Assembly (NCBI GenBank): GCA_018268105.1
Contig: JAFDXG010000040.1
Location: 1-64,000 of the forward strand
Length of the DNA stretch: 64,000 nucleotides
Source of the DNA: Bacteroidota bacterium
GTDB lineage: Bacteria; Bacteroidota; Bacteroidia; Chitinophagales; Chitinophagaceae
Direction: 5' to 3'
Below are positions 54,846-63,617 of the stretch, piece after piece; position 1 is the stretch's first letter, and each line of letters opens with the position of its first letter. Below the pieces are notes generated by a model. It saw only the letters and a list, made by a program, of their open reading frames with translations, did not search any database and was not told the DNA's origin. The translations under genes and the position numbers were made by a program.

Positions 54846-55544
54846 ATGGAACAATATGCAGATATAAATAAAGAGTTGAATGAGATAAGTGATATTGTAT
54901 CAAATCTTAGCAAAAAAAATATCTTTCAGATTCCTGAAGGGTATTTTGAAGGGCTCTCACAGCAAATTCTTGCAAAAGTTCATCAATCATCTGGTTCCTT
55001 TGACTCATTTAATGTAAGTGCTATTGAAGAAATTAATGCCATTTCACCTCTATTAGCGGGTTTAAAAAACAAAATAGCACTAACCATACCTGATGAATAC
55101 TTCGAAAAATTGTCTGATAGTGTAACTGAAGAGATCCAAAAAATAGACCAGAAAAAAATACCTCCGGCTCCGGTATTTAGAATTGATTTTGGCGCCAGTA
55201 AATGGTTAAGATATGCTGCTGCAGCTATAATAACAGGATTTATAGGTACTTGTGTGTTCTTATTCACTAATAACCATTCTGCAGATTATAAGATGGTTGC
55301 ACATGATAGTTCTCCTGCAGCTAATACCGGACTTAAAGATGTGTCCGATGCAGTATTATCTGATTTTCTGGCTGATTTACCTAACAACTTAAATACCGCT
55401 GTAGACAGTGCAGATGCTGCATTTTTTAGTACTGCATTTTTAGACATTAATGATCAGGATCTTGCAGGTATGATAAAAGAAATCCCTGATACTGATCTTT
55501 TTAGTTACCAGGATGATCTTCAGATAAGACCTGTTTCGTTATAG
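54846..55544 (+). CDS. Single-pass membrane protein, probable anti-sigma factor of the ECF cluster
   Basis: A 232-residue protein with an N-terminal cytoplasmic region of about 115 residues. It contains two similar segments (IPEGYFEGLSQQILAKV at about 29 and IPDEYFEKLSDSVTEEI at about 80). One membrane helix follows (about 120-140: WLRYAAAAIITGFIGTCVFL), then an acidic periplasmic part. Position directly after the ECF sigma gene and the topology suggest an anti-sigma role, but the sequence does not show the classic zinc-anti-sigma HxxxCxxC motif. A Spy-like periplasmic protein gene follows. Confidence 0.7.
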   Translation: MEQYADINKELNEISDIVSNLSKKNIFQIPEGYFEGLSQQILAKVHQSSGSFDSFNVSAIEEINAISPLLAGLKNKIALTIPDEYFEKLSDSVTEEIQKIDQKKIPPAPVFRIDFGASKWLRYAAAAIITGFIGTCVFLFTNNHSADYKMVAHDSSPAANTGLKDVSDAVLSDFLADLPNNLNTAVDSADAAFFSTAFLDINDQDLAGMIKEIPDTDLFSYQDDLQIRPVSL

Positions 55545-55659
55545 TATCTAATAGGGAGTATATTTAGCCCAATCAATCTTTAAAAAAATAACAATAATCC
55601 TAAATCCAACATCACCTCACATTACAACTTATAAAATTTAATATTTTAAATAATTTTTC

Positions 55660-56067
55660 GTGAAAAAAATTCTTTTACTTTTCGGATTTATTACATTTGC
55701 ATCCTTGCTAACCGAAGCTCAGGTATCAGGAAATGAACGGGTTGGAGAGAAAATCAAATCACTTGAAATTGGATATCTGACAAAGCAGTTGCAAATCACC
55801 CCTGATGAAGCAGAAAAATTTTGGCCTTTGTTTAATCAGTATAAAAAAGAAAGCAGGGGGATAATGCTGGACAACAGTTTGACTGATCGGCTGGAAATAG
55901 ACCAAAAATTACTGGATATTAGAAAGAAATACAGGAAAAGTTTTGCTACAATACTCGGAAATGACAGGGCACAAGAGGTATATGATTCTGAAGATCGTTT
56001 TAAAACCCTGGTGCAAAAAGAAATGAATAGAAGGCTGAGGGCAAGACAGGAGAGAAAAAATAAATGA
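55660..56067 (+). CDS. Small periplasmic Spy/CpxP-like sensor protein
   Basis: A 135-residue exported helical protein (signal peptide MKKILLLFGFITFASLLTEA). The mature part is amphipathic and charged with an LQITPDEAEKFWPLFNQYKKE segment, the pattern of Spy/CpxP/CnrX-like proteins that sense periplasmic stress or chaperone proteins. The start is GTG at 55660. With the preceding sigma and anti-sigma-like genes it makes a sigma/anti-sigma/periplasmic-sensor set resembling cnr- or rpoE-type modules. The gap of 115 nt upstream may hold its own promoter. The terminator at 56147-56179 follows. Confidence 0.75.
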   Translation: MKKILLLFGFITFASLLTEAQVSGNERVGEKIKSLEIGYLTKQLQITPDEAEKFWPLFNQYKKESRGIMLDNSLTDRLEIDQKLLDIRKKYRKSFATILGNDRAQEVYDSEDRFKTLVQKEMNRRLRARQERKNK

Positions 56068-56146
56068 TTGATAAAAAATAAATGGTTTTTTTAATTACGA
56101 AATAATTTACCTAATTTTAACTCGGTGTTTTTCATAGGTTAGCAAC

Positions 56147-56179
56147 GGCTGGCTCTTTCTAGGGCTAGCCTTATTTTTT
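56147..56179 (+). terminator. Intrinsic terminator after the sigma/sensor cluster
   Basis: GGCTGGC (56147-56153) pairs with GCTAGCC (56164-56170, one G-U), followed by TTATTTTTT. It lies about 80 nt after the stop of the Spy-like gene. Confidence 0.75.
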
Positions 56180-56207
56180 AGGGGTATTTATCCTGTTTCA
56201 GATAGGA

Positions 56208-58106
56208 TTATTTGCGGTTGAGCGTTTGAATAATATCTTCAGTAAGGTCATATGCGGCCTGCATATCCGTTTCTCCGAATGAAGGTGTATATAATGCAAT
56301 TTCACACTGTTGTACAACAAGATTGAATTGGGAGATCACTATCTCATCAATTCCCTTTGTTCTCATTTCTTTTTCAATGGTTTTATTATCAAGTTGTAAT
56401 GATGAAAGGGATAATTTATTAGCTATAAAACACCTAAGAGCAATATTCAATTCTTTATAAAACAATTTACAATCCTGTTGTACTAAAGCAAGTCGTGCTG
56501 TATACAAGGGTTCGATAGCCGGGGAATAGGTACGCTGAGAAAATTCGGTATTTGTAACATACCTGTTTTTCTCTGACATTTCCTTATAATCGGTAGTCAG
56601 TTTCCTTTCTGAATTCTGCAATGATGGTCTGATAAACCGGGATAATAGTATTCCGAATATAATCAATAACAAACCCGCTATACCAATCACAAGTTTTTTA
56701 TTTACCGGGTTACTGTTAACAGTCTTAATCACCAATGATTCCTTATTGATATTATCATTAACAGATGCAGGTACTATGCTGAACTGCAGGGAATCAGTGT
56801 GAACAATCTGATACTCATTGGTTCCGGGATTGAAGTACGAAAACTCTATGGCAGGAATGATGATATTTCCGGTTTGCCTGGGTACAAATCTGTATTCAAA
56901 AGATTTATAACCCCGCATCGGTACAACAGATCTCAGGTAATCTTCCTTAATCTCAGGTTCAAATACATCAATATTTTTTGGCCATTTTATGACTGGAGTA
57001 TTGATCACACCAAAGTTGCCTTCTCCTTTTATAATCACTTTTAAAACAGCAACATCATTTAGGCTCACCTCATTATGAAGTGTACTTGACTGAATGGAAA
57101 AAGAACCTACTGCACCATCAAAACAATGAGGCTTTGTTACCAACGGTAATGCTTTTACTACAATGTTTACCGGGTTACTTTTTATAGTTACATTTTCTTT
57201 TTCAATCCCTTCATCTTTCAAATTATTTGAGCCAAGTGCATTCAGGATATCCATCAAATGATCTCCCCTGTCTTTCATCACATAATCTGCTTTCAAAAAA
57301 CTAACATCATTTTCTACCTCAGCAGGATCAAGTTGCAATATCCCTGACTGTAATGGAAACAATTGAGCTTTACGAATCAGATATACATTGAAATCTTTAC
57401 CATTCAGCTTTTCAATTGTTGAGGAAAGAGATGAAGGATCAACCATATCATATACACTGAAACCATTAAAAGAAGGTCGCCTAGCTACCTTTGATTCAGA
57501 ATGAAGACGGGTATACAATTTATAAGTAGCAACAAGCGGTTCTCCCTCATAGCAGGAAGTTTTATCAGCAGTTACTTTAATAAATAAATTTTTTCTGATT
57601 TTATCCCTTACATCTTCTCCTTTTTTTATGGTATAATCACTATACAAATTTTGCACACCGGCATTTCCTGCAACATTCCCGGGGAAACTATATTGATTAT
57701 TCGGATTGCCTGTTGAAGACTTTACATCTATCCGAATAGCGTTAAAAGCCAAACGCTTTCCATTCACTTTTACCGAAGCCCCCGCAAAAGAATACCTTCC
57801 GGCAATCTCTGGTTGAAGCACATATACAAATGATATATATTTTGATTCGACATCATTCACAGTAGATGACCCCGATACGTGCATAGGACCCTTAACTATT
57901 CTAAAACCTTTAAATGAAGGAGGGCAAAAATCCTGCACCTGGTCTGCATTCTCAATATTAAATTGTATGGTAACCAACTCTTCCCGAAGAACTGTTTTAC
58001 TGCTACTAAAAGCAATAGCTTTCACCTGCGCAGACAAATCATTAACTCCTGCGGTAAGAAAAAGTATAAAAACAGTTTGTAGTAAATATTTTACAATAAG
58101 CTTCAT
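56208..58106 (-). CDS. batD: BatD family protein
   Basis: A secreted, membrane-anchored protein of about 632 residues. BatD proteins occur in the Bat (Bacteroides aerotolerance) operon with MoxR/BatA-type von Willebrand proteins. The signal peptide follows the ATG at 58106 (MKLIVKYLLQTVFILF); an in-frame ATG at 58124 is an alternative. The early Ig-like region has VQDFCPPSFKGFRIVKGPMHV, and a late SYFNPGTNEYQIVHTDS precedes the membrane segment LVIGIAGLLLIIFGILLSRF (about 485-505). The cytoplasmic tail is helical. No batA, batB, batC or moxR gene is visible, so this copy stands alone. Confidence 0.88.
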   Translation of the reverse strand: MKLIVKYLLQTVFILFLTAGVNDLSAQVKAIAFSSSKTVLREELVTIQFNIENADQVQDFCPPSFKGFRIVKGPMHVSGSSTVNDVESKYISFVYVLQPEIAGRYSFAGASVKVNGKRLAFNAIRIDVKSSTGNPNNQYSFPGNVAGNAGVQNLYSDYTIKKGEDVRDKIRKNLFIKVTADKTSCYEGEPLVATYKLYTRLHSESKVARRPSFNGFSVYDMVDPSSLSSTIEKLNGKDFNVYLIRKAQLFPLQSGILQLDPAEVENDVSFLKADYVMKDRGDHLMDILNALGSNNLKDEGIEKENVTIKSNPVNIVVKALPLVTKPHCFDGAVGSFSIQSSTLHNEVSLNDVAVLKVIIKGEGNFGVINTPVIKWPKNIDVFEPEIKEDYLRSVVPMRGYKSFEYRFVPRQTGNIIIPAIEFSYFNPGTNEYQIVHTDSLQFSIVPASVNDNINKESLVIKTVNSNPVNKKLVIGIAGLLLIIFGILLSRFIRPSLQNSERKLTTDYKEMSEKNRYVTNTEFSQRTYSPAIEPLYTARLALVQQDCKLFYKELNIALRCFIANKLSLSSLQLDNKTIEKEMRTKGIDEIVISQFNLVVQQCEIALYTPSFGETDMQAAYDLTEDIIQTLNRK

Positions 58107-58274
58107 TTTACGATTTCCTTCCATATCAACAACAGGCACATTTCACACTTATCAAATTTAAGATTTACAATCAAGTGACAAAATATAACTAAGTAAAATT
58201 GAGTTAAAAAAAGGAGCTTCATGGTTACTATGAGTTTTTAGTATCTTGGGCGATAATACAATAAAAAACAAGTT

Positions 58275-59753
58275 ATGTTTCTTCTTGGTATTGATGTAGG
58301 CACTTCTTCAATAAAAGTATCTGTAATTAATGTTGCCGATTCAACCGTTGTTGCCTCTGCCCAATTTCCGGAAACCGAAGCTGATATAATTTCAAAAAAA
58401 GCCGGCTGGGCTGAGCAGGAACCTGAAAGTTGGTGGAAATACACCCAACAATGTATTCAAAAACTAAACACCTCCGGTAAATATAATCCCAGGGATATTG
58501 CATCTATAGGCATAGCTTATCAAATGCACGGACTAGTAGTAGTTGACAAAAACAACAACCCGCTCCGGCCTTCCATTATCTGGTGTGATAGCCGCGCTAT
58601 TACATTAGGCAATACCGCCTTCGATACATTAGGCAATGAATATTGTTTAAAACACTACCTGAATTCCCCCGGAAACTTTACCGCATCAAAACTTGCATGG
58701 GTAAAAAATAATGAGCCGGAAATTTTTAAAAAAATTGCCAGGATCATGCTACCGGGAGATTATATAGCGCTGAAGCTTACTGGTAATATTACCAGTTCTC
58801 CCTCTTCTTTATCAGAAGGCATCTTTTGGGATTTTGTTTCCGACTCCATTGCAGAAAAAGTTATGGGATATTATGGATTCGACCCTAAAATTATACCTCC
58901 GGTGCAGCAGACATTCTCTGTACATGGAACCGTAACTTCCGAAATAGCAGCTATCCTGGGGTTAAAGACCGGTACTCCGGTGGCCTATAAAGCAGGCGAT
59001 CAACCTAACAATGCATTATCTCTTAATGTTATGCGGCCCGGTGAAGTTGCAGCAACGGCTGGCACATCGGGTGTAATTTATGCAGTTACAGATCGCCTGT
59101 CTTATGATCCGTTGTCGAGGGTGAATAGTTTTGCCCATGTGAATCATACCACAAGGGATAAACGAATTGGTGTATTGTTATGCATCAACGGTACAGGAAT
59201 AATGAATCGATGGATTAAAGATATTACAGGCAGATCATTGCAATATTCTGAAATCAATAGGAAAGCCGAAAGTGTAGCATTAGGAAGTGAAGGTCTCCTG
59301 ATCCTGCCATTTGGGAATGGCGCCGAAAGAATGTTAGAAAACCGTATGCCAGGAGCCCAGATCGGGAACTTGCAGTTTACCGTTCACCAGGAAGCACACC
59401 TGTTTAGGGCTGTGCAGGAAGGTATAGCATGTGCATTCAGATATGGCTTCGACATCCTGAAATCTAATGGCATAAAACCTACAGTTATTCGGGCCGGAAA
59501 AGCAAATATGTTTTTAAGTAATTTATTTACCAGTCTTTTTGTAAATCTTACCGGTGTACCTGTAGAGTTATACAAAAACGACGGATCTGTAGGCGCTGCT
59601 ATCGGTGCAGGTATTGGCGCAGGTATATATACCTCCCCTGACGAAGCTTTTAATACTTATAAACCCGAATCATTGACCGAACCCGTAAACAGCACTGAAC
59701 AGTATGAGGAATTATATGGGAAGTGGAAGTCTTTTCTTGAAAAAAATATATAA
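58275..59753 (+). CDS. Xylulokinase-type carbohydrate kinase (FGGY family)
   Basis: ATP-dependent sugar kinase, probably for D-xylulose. The 492-residue FGGY protein has the phosphate-1 loop GIDVGTSSIKV, the sugar-binding QMHG segment (YQMHGLVVVD), GDYIALKLTGN and an adenosine-site TAGTSGVIYAV. LLILPFGNGAER and the closing VRAG-like IRAGKANMFLS follow. The xylulokinase assignment rests on overall style; no xylose isomerase or transporter lies next to it. Its end overlaps the start of the next gene by about 37-50 nt. Confidence 0.85.
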   Translation: MFLLGIDVGTSSIKVSVINVADSTVVASAQFPETEADIISKKAGWAEQEPESWWKYTQQCIQKLNTSGKYNPRDIASIGIAYQMHGLVVVDKNNNPLRPSIIWCDSRAITLGNTAFDTLGNEYCLKHYLNSPGNFTASKLAWVKNNEPEIFKKIARIMLPGDYIALKLTGNITSSPSSLSEGIFWDFVSDSIAEKVMGYYGFDPKIIPPVQQTFSVHGTVTSEIAAILGLKTGTPVAYKAGDQPNNALSLNVMRPGEVAATAGTSGVIYAVTDRLSYDPLSRVNSFAHVNHTTRDKRIGVLLCINGTGIMNRWIKDITGRSLQYSEINRKAESVALGSEGLLILPFGNGAERMLENRMPGAQIGNLQFTVHQEAHLFRAVQEGIACAFRYGFDILKSNGIKPTVIRAGKANMFLSNLFTSLFVNLTGVPVELYKNDGSVGAAIGAGIGAGIYTSPDEAFNTYKPESLTEPVNSTEQYEELYGKWKSFLEKNI

Positions 59754-60525
59754 CCCGTGGACGGTCATAAGATGGTATACCCATGGTATATTGTTGATTA
59801 TATTCCTGTGTACATCTGTCGTAAAAGGACAAGAAATACAGGGAGTTGTTTATGATATTACTCAAAAGATTCCATTGCAGGGTGTGAGCGTAATATCATC
59901 TGCCGGATATGGCACACAAACCGACAGTCTTGGCATATATAGCATCCGGGTAACGCCGGCAGATTCAATATGGTTTTCCTATCTTGGAAAAGCAACTCCA
60001 AAATATCCTGTAAAATCTATTACCAATCCGGCGGCTTTTGATATCTCTATTCAGATTTATGCAGTTGAATTACCCGGTGTTACTATCAGGCAGCCTAACT
60101 ATCATTTCGACTCCCTGCAAAACAGGAGAGAATATGAAAAAGTATTTAATTACAGGAAGCCGGGGTTGCGTATTTCAACACTTCCGCCCTCAGCTGGTGG
60201 CGGGGTTGGGGTTGACCTTGATGAAATCGTAAACTTATTTCGGTTCCGACGCAACAAAAATTTAAAATTCCTGCAGGAATGGCTGATAAAAGAAGAACAG
60301 GAAAAATATATAGATCACCGGTTTACCAAAATCTTTGTAAGAAAATTAACCAATTTGGACAATGACGAACTTGATAGTTTCATGAAATTTTATCGTCCGT
60401 CTTATTCCTTTCTGGTGCCGATAAACGAAGCTGAATTAGGACTATATATACTTTATTGTTACGAAGAATATAATAGAAACGGAAGAAGGCTTCCAGAAGA
60501 TCGTTCAAAATATTTTAAATATTAG
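59704..60525 (+). CDS. Exported CarboxypepD_reg-like protein
   Basis: Up to 273 residues. The signal sequence (GILLIIFLCTSVVKG) is followed by a CarboxypepD_reg-like domain (about 44-120: IQGVVYDITQKIPLQGVSVI, DSLGIYSIRV) and an uncharacterised C-terminal region (YEKVFNYRKPGLRISTLPP and SFMKFYRPSYSFLVPI). The start is uncertain: ATG at 59704 or 59716 both overlap the kinase gene, and no later ATG precedes the signal peptide. Overlap with the kinase suggests translational coupling. It may be a periplasmic or surface protein; its function is unknown. Confidence 0.7.
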   Translation: MRNYMGSGSLFLKKIYNPWTVIRWYTHGILLIIFLCTSVVKGQEIQGVVYDITQKIPLQGVSVISSAGYGTQTDSLGIYSIRVTPADSIWFSYLGKATPKYPVKSITNPAAFDISIQIYAVELPGVTIRQPNYHFDSLQNRREYEKVFNYRKPGLRISTLPPSAGGGVGVDLDEIVNLFRFRRNKNLKFLQEWLIKEEQEKYIDHRFTKIFVRKLTNLDNDELDSFMKFYRPSYSFLVPINEAELGLYILYCYEEYNRNGRRLPEDRSKYFKY

Positions 60526-60566
60526 TCTCAAAAATTTCTGTCAGCATTTATATTGCAGCAATCAAT

Positions 60567-62102
60567 ATGATAAACTCATCCGGCAATACTTCATTTAATA
60601 ACAAAGCAGAAATTATTTATCATGTTTTTCAGCGCAGTTTTTATGACAGCAACAATGATAAGCACGGTGATTTAACAGGATTAAAACAGCAATTACCCTA
60701 TCTACAGGAATTAGGTATTACTTCCATTCTTATTACACCTCTTTTTGTGTCACCATACTACCATAATTACTTTGCAGATGACTTTGAGGCTATTGATCCG
60801 GCATACGGAACTATGAGCGAGTATTTTGACTTTGTAGATGCCGTACATGACAATGGAATGAAATTATACCTTGATATGGAGATTCAATATGTAACTGAAA
60901 CCCATATCTGGTTCAAAGATTCTTTTAAAAATCCTTCTTCTGAATACAGCAATCATATCCTATACCAGGACAAAGAAAACAACAACCCGGAAACAATCAT
61001 ATTTAATACCAGCGGCTTACTAGGATATGATGGGATTTATAAAAACATTACTACTGTCAACCTGTTAAATCCTGCTGTACAGACCTATTTTTTACACCTG
61101 TTTCAATATTGGGTTGATCCATTAGGAAATAATAGTTTTTGTCATGGGGCAGACGGCTTCCGGCTGGATCACATGATGGATACACTTGATAATAAAGACA
61201 GCCTGAAAGAATTATTCAGTAAATTCTGGAAACCACTTATCAGCAGGATAAAAAAAATTAACCCTGAAATACTATTTATTGCCGAGCAAACTGACTGGGG
61301 ATCTTTTGGAAAGGAGTATATCACAGAAGCCGGTGCTGACAAAGTATTTGCATTCCCGTTGTGGGAGGCAGTACTTTCTTTTAACAAAGAAAAAATTGCA
61401 TCGGTTGCTGAACAAACATTTGCACTCTCAACAGATCAATTGCAAAATATAGTTTTTGTAGAAAACCACGATACCCATCGTTTTGCAACAACGGTTGACA
61501 ATCATCAGGGCAGGCTGAGAGCCGGTGCTGCATTGAACCTGTTGCTTGGAGGCACCCCCGCGATATACTACGGACAAGAAATAGGGATGACGGGCAGTGG
61601 CGGGTTTGGAAAATACGGAAACTCTGATGGCAACGATATACCGAGACGTGAAGCTTTCCACTGGTACAAAGACATTACACAAAAGGGTATGGCAGTATGG
61701 TATAAAGATTCTGGGCCCTGGTGGGATGACTCAGCCCTGCATACACAGGATATCATTGCCGCCGAGGAACAGATTAAAGACCCTGTTTCGCTTTGGAAAT
61801 ACTATCAAAAACTAATTCAGCTAAAAAAGACCAACCCGGCATTAGTATCAGGGCAATATAAAAAACTGGAAAATAATTCATCAAATATATTTTCATTTTA
61901 CAGAGTATCAGAACAACAAAATATTATGGTACTCATCAACTTGTCAGACAGCAAAGAAAGAGTATGGATACAAAAAGAGCTTTATTCAAAAAGAAAAAAG
62001 AATTACCATATACTTTTCGGAAATTTATCAGTAAAGTCAGTGCCACGTGGTATATATGTTGATATGCCGGCATATTTTACCGGTGTATGGGAATTGACTT
62101 AA
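60567..62102 (+). CDS. GH13 alpha-amylase-family enzyme (atypical region I)
   Basis: A 511-residue TIM-barrel glycoside hydrolase or transglycosylase. There is no signal peptide, so it acts in the cytoplasm, perhaps on maltodextrins or trehalose-like sugars. Catalytic regions II-IV are clear: GADGFRLDHMMD (nucleophile D201), LFIAEQTDW (acid/base E240) and FVENHDTHR (D302). Region I, normally DxVxNH, reads LDMEIQYVTETHIWF and lacks the usual Asn-His. TPAIYYGQEIGM is the usual late loop. The ending is a small beta domain. The gene stands between the CarboxypepD_reg protein and a beta-CASP ribonuclease on the plus strand. Confidence 0.88.
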   Translation: MINSSGNTSFNNKAEIIYHVFQRSFYDSNNDKHGDLTGLKQQLPYLQELGITSILITPLFVSPYYHNYFADDFEAIDPAYGTMSEYFDFVDAVHDNGMKLYLDMEIQYVTETHIWFKDSFKNPSSEYSNHILYQDKENNNPETIIFNTSGLLGYDGIYKNITTVNLLNPAVQTYFLHLFQYWVDPLGNNSFCHGADGFRLDHMMDTLDNKDSLKELFSKFWKPLISRIKKINPEILFIAEQTDWGSFGKEYITEAGADKVFAFPLWEAVLSFNKEKIASVAEQTFALSTDQLQNIVFVENHDTHRFATTVDNHQGRLRAGAALNLLLGGTPAIYYGQEIGMTGSGGFGKYGNSDGNDIPRREAFHWYKDITQKGMAVWYKDSGPWWDDSALHTQDIIAAEEQIKDPVSLWKYYQKLIQLKKTNPALVSGQYKKLENNSSNIFSFYRVSEQQNIMVLINLSDSKERVWIQKELYSKRKKNYHILFGNLSVKSVPRGIYVDMPAYFTGVWELT

Positions 62103-62202
62103 AAAGATATCCTGATGCTTAACGTATAGTCAGGGAACATTGTGTAAATAGTTTCTTGTATCTTGTTATATCAAAAGGTTCAATTTAAACTCATCTTGTA
62201 TT

Positions 62203-63606
62203 ATGAAAATTGCATTTCACGGGGCTGCCCGCACAGTAACAGGTTCCAAACATCTTATTCGCCTAAAAAATGGCAAACAGCTTTTGCTGGATTGTGGTAT
62301 GTACCAGGGGCTTGGGAATGATACCGACATATTAAACAGAGAATGGGGTTTCAATCCTCCTGAAGTTGACTATCTTGTATTGTCTCATGCACATATAGAC
62401 CATAGCGGACTTATTCCCAAACTGATAAAAGATGGATTCGGGGGTAAAATATTCTGCACACCTGCTACCAGGGAATTAACGCAAGTATTACTTGAAGATT
62501 CTGCAGAGATACAGGAAGATGATGTGAAGTATACCAACAGGAACCGGGCAACCACCGGCAGACCTTATCTTCAACCGCTCTATACGGTTGAAGACGCGAA
62601 GAAAGCAGGCAATCGGTTTACAGAAGTTGACTATGGTAACTGGTATACAATAGATGAGGGTATACAATTACTATATACTGATGCAGGACATATCATTGGA
62701 AGTGCTGCTGTAAATTTGAAGATAACAGAAAACGGTAAGACAACTGCCATTACCTTCAGTGGTGACGTGGGCCGATATAGAGATATTATATTACGTTCAC
62801 CCCAAAATTATCCGCAGGCTGATTATATTATTCTCGAATCAACTTACGGCAATAGCCTGCACGACCAGCATGCTACTACTCCTGACCAAATACTGGATTG
62901 GGTGACAAAAGCATGTCTCCAAAAGAAAGGCAAATTGGTATTTCCCGCTTTTAGTGTTGGCCGGACACAAGAAATACTATTTGCACTTAACCAACTGGAA
63001 CTTGAAAGAAGGCTCCCTGATCTCGATTATTTTGTTGACAGTCCTTTAAGTGTAAAAGCAACCGATATAATAAAATCATATCCGCAATATTTCAACAACT
63101 CAATTCAAAAGATACTTAAAACCGACCAGGATCCTTTTGGTTTTAAAGGCCTCAAATTTATACGAAGTGTCCAGGAATCTAAACTATTGAATTACAGGAA
63201 CGAACCTTGTGTTATTATTTCGGCAAGCGGTATGGCAGAAGGCGGGAGGGTAAAACATCATATCAGCAACACTATTGAAAACAGCCGCAATACAATAGTG
63301 TTTACAGGTTACTGTGAGCCCAGTACTTTAGGTGGCAGGCTTATAGCCGGAGCCAAAGAAGTTTCTATTTATGGTATTGAACACCAGGTCAACGCAGAAA
63401 TAGGATCTATAAGAAGCATGAGTGCACATGGTGATTATGATGACCTCAGCCAGTTTCTTGCCTGTCAGGATATGAAACAGGTGAAAACATTATTTCTTGT
63501 GCATGGCGAATACGATGTGCAGCAGGATTTTCGAAACAGGTTATTGAAAAAGGGATTTTTTGATGTGCAAATTCCCCAAAGGCATGCTGAATTTGGGCTC
63601 GGATAA
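62203..63606 (+). CDS. MBL-fold/beta-CASP RNA-processing exonuclease (YSH1-like)
   Basis: A zinc-dependent nuclease of the metallo-beta-lactamase/beta-CASP type; relatives process RNA. The 467-residue protein shows the metal site SHAHIDHSGL (H62, H64, D66, H67), further ligands at DAGHIIGSA and SGDVGR, and the beta-CASP motifs FPAFSVGRTQE, SASGMAEGGR and GYCEPSTLGGR. SMSAHGDYDDL lies near the end. It is similar in size to CPSF73-like bacterial proteins. No operon partner is visible on the same strand; the NlpE-like gene converges. The substrate is presumably RNA but is not proven by sequence. Confidence 0.92.
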   Translation: MKIAFHGAARTVTGSKHLIRLKNGKQLLLDCGMYQGLGNDTDILNREWGFNPPEVDYLVLSHAHIDHSGLIPKLIKDGFGGKIFCTPATRELTQVLLEDSAEIQEDDVKYTNRNRATTGRPYLQPLYTVEDAKKAGNRFTEVDYGNWYTIDEGIQLLYTDAGHIIGSAAVNLKITENGKTTAITFSGDVGRYRDIILRSPQNYPQADYIILESTYGNSLHDQHATTPDQILDWVTKACLQKKGKLVFPAFSVGRTQEILFALNQLELERRLPDLDYFVDSPLSVKATDIIKSYPQYFNNSIQKILKTDQDPFGFKGLKFIRSVQESKLLNYRNEPCVIISASGMAEGGRVKHHISNTIENSRNTIVFTGYCEPSTLGGRLIAGAKEVSIYGIEHQVNAEIGSIRSMSAHGDYDDLSQFLACQDMKQVKTLFLVHGEYDVQQDFRNRLLKKGFFDVQIPQRHAEFGLG

Positions 63607-63617
63607 TACCGTTAAAT

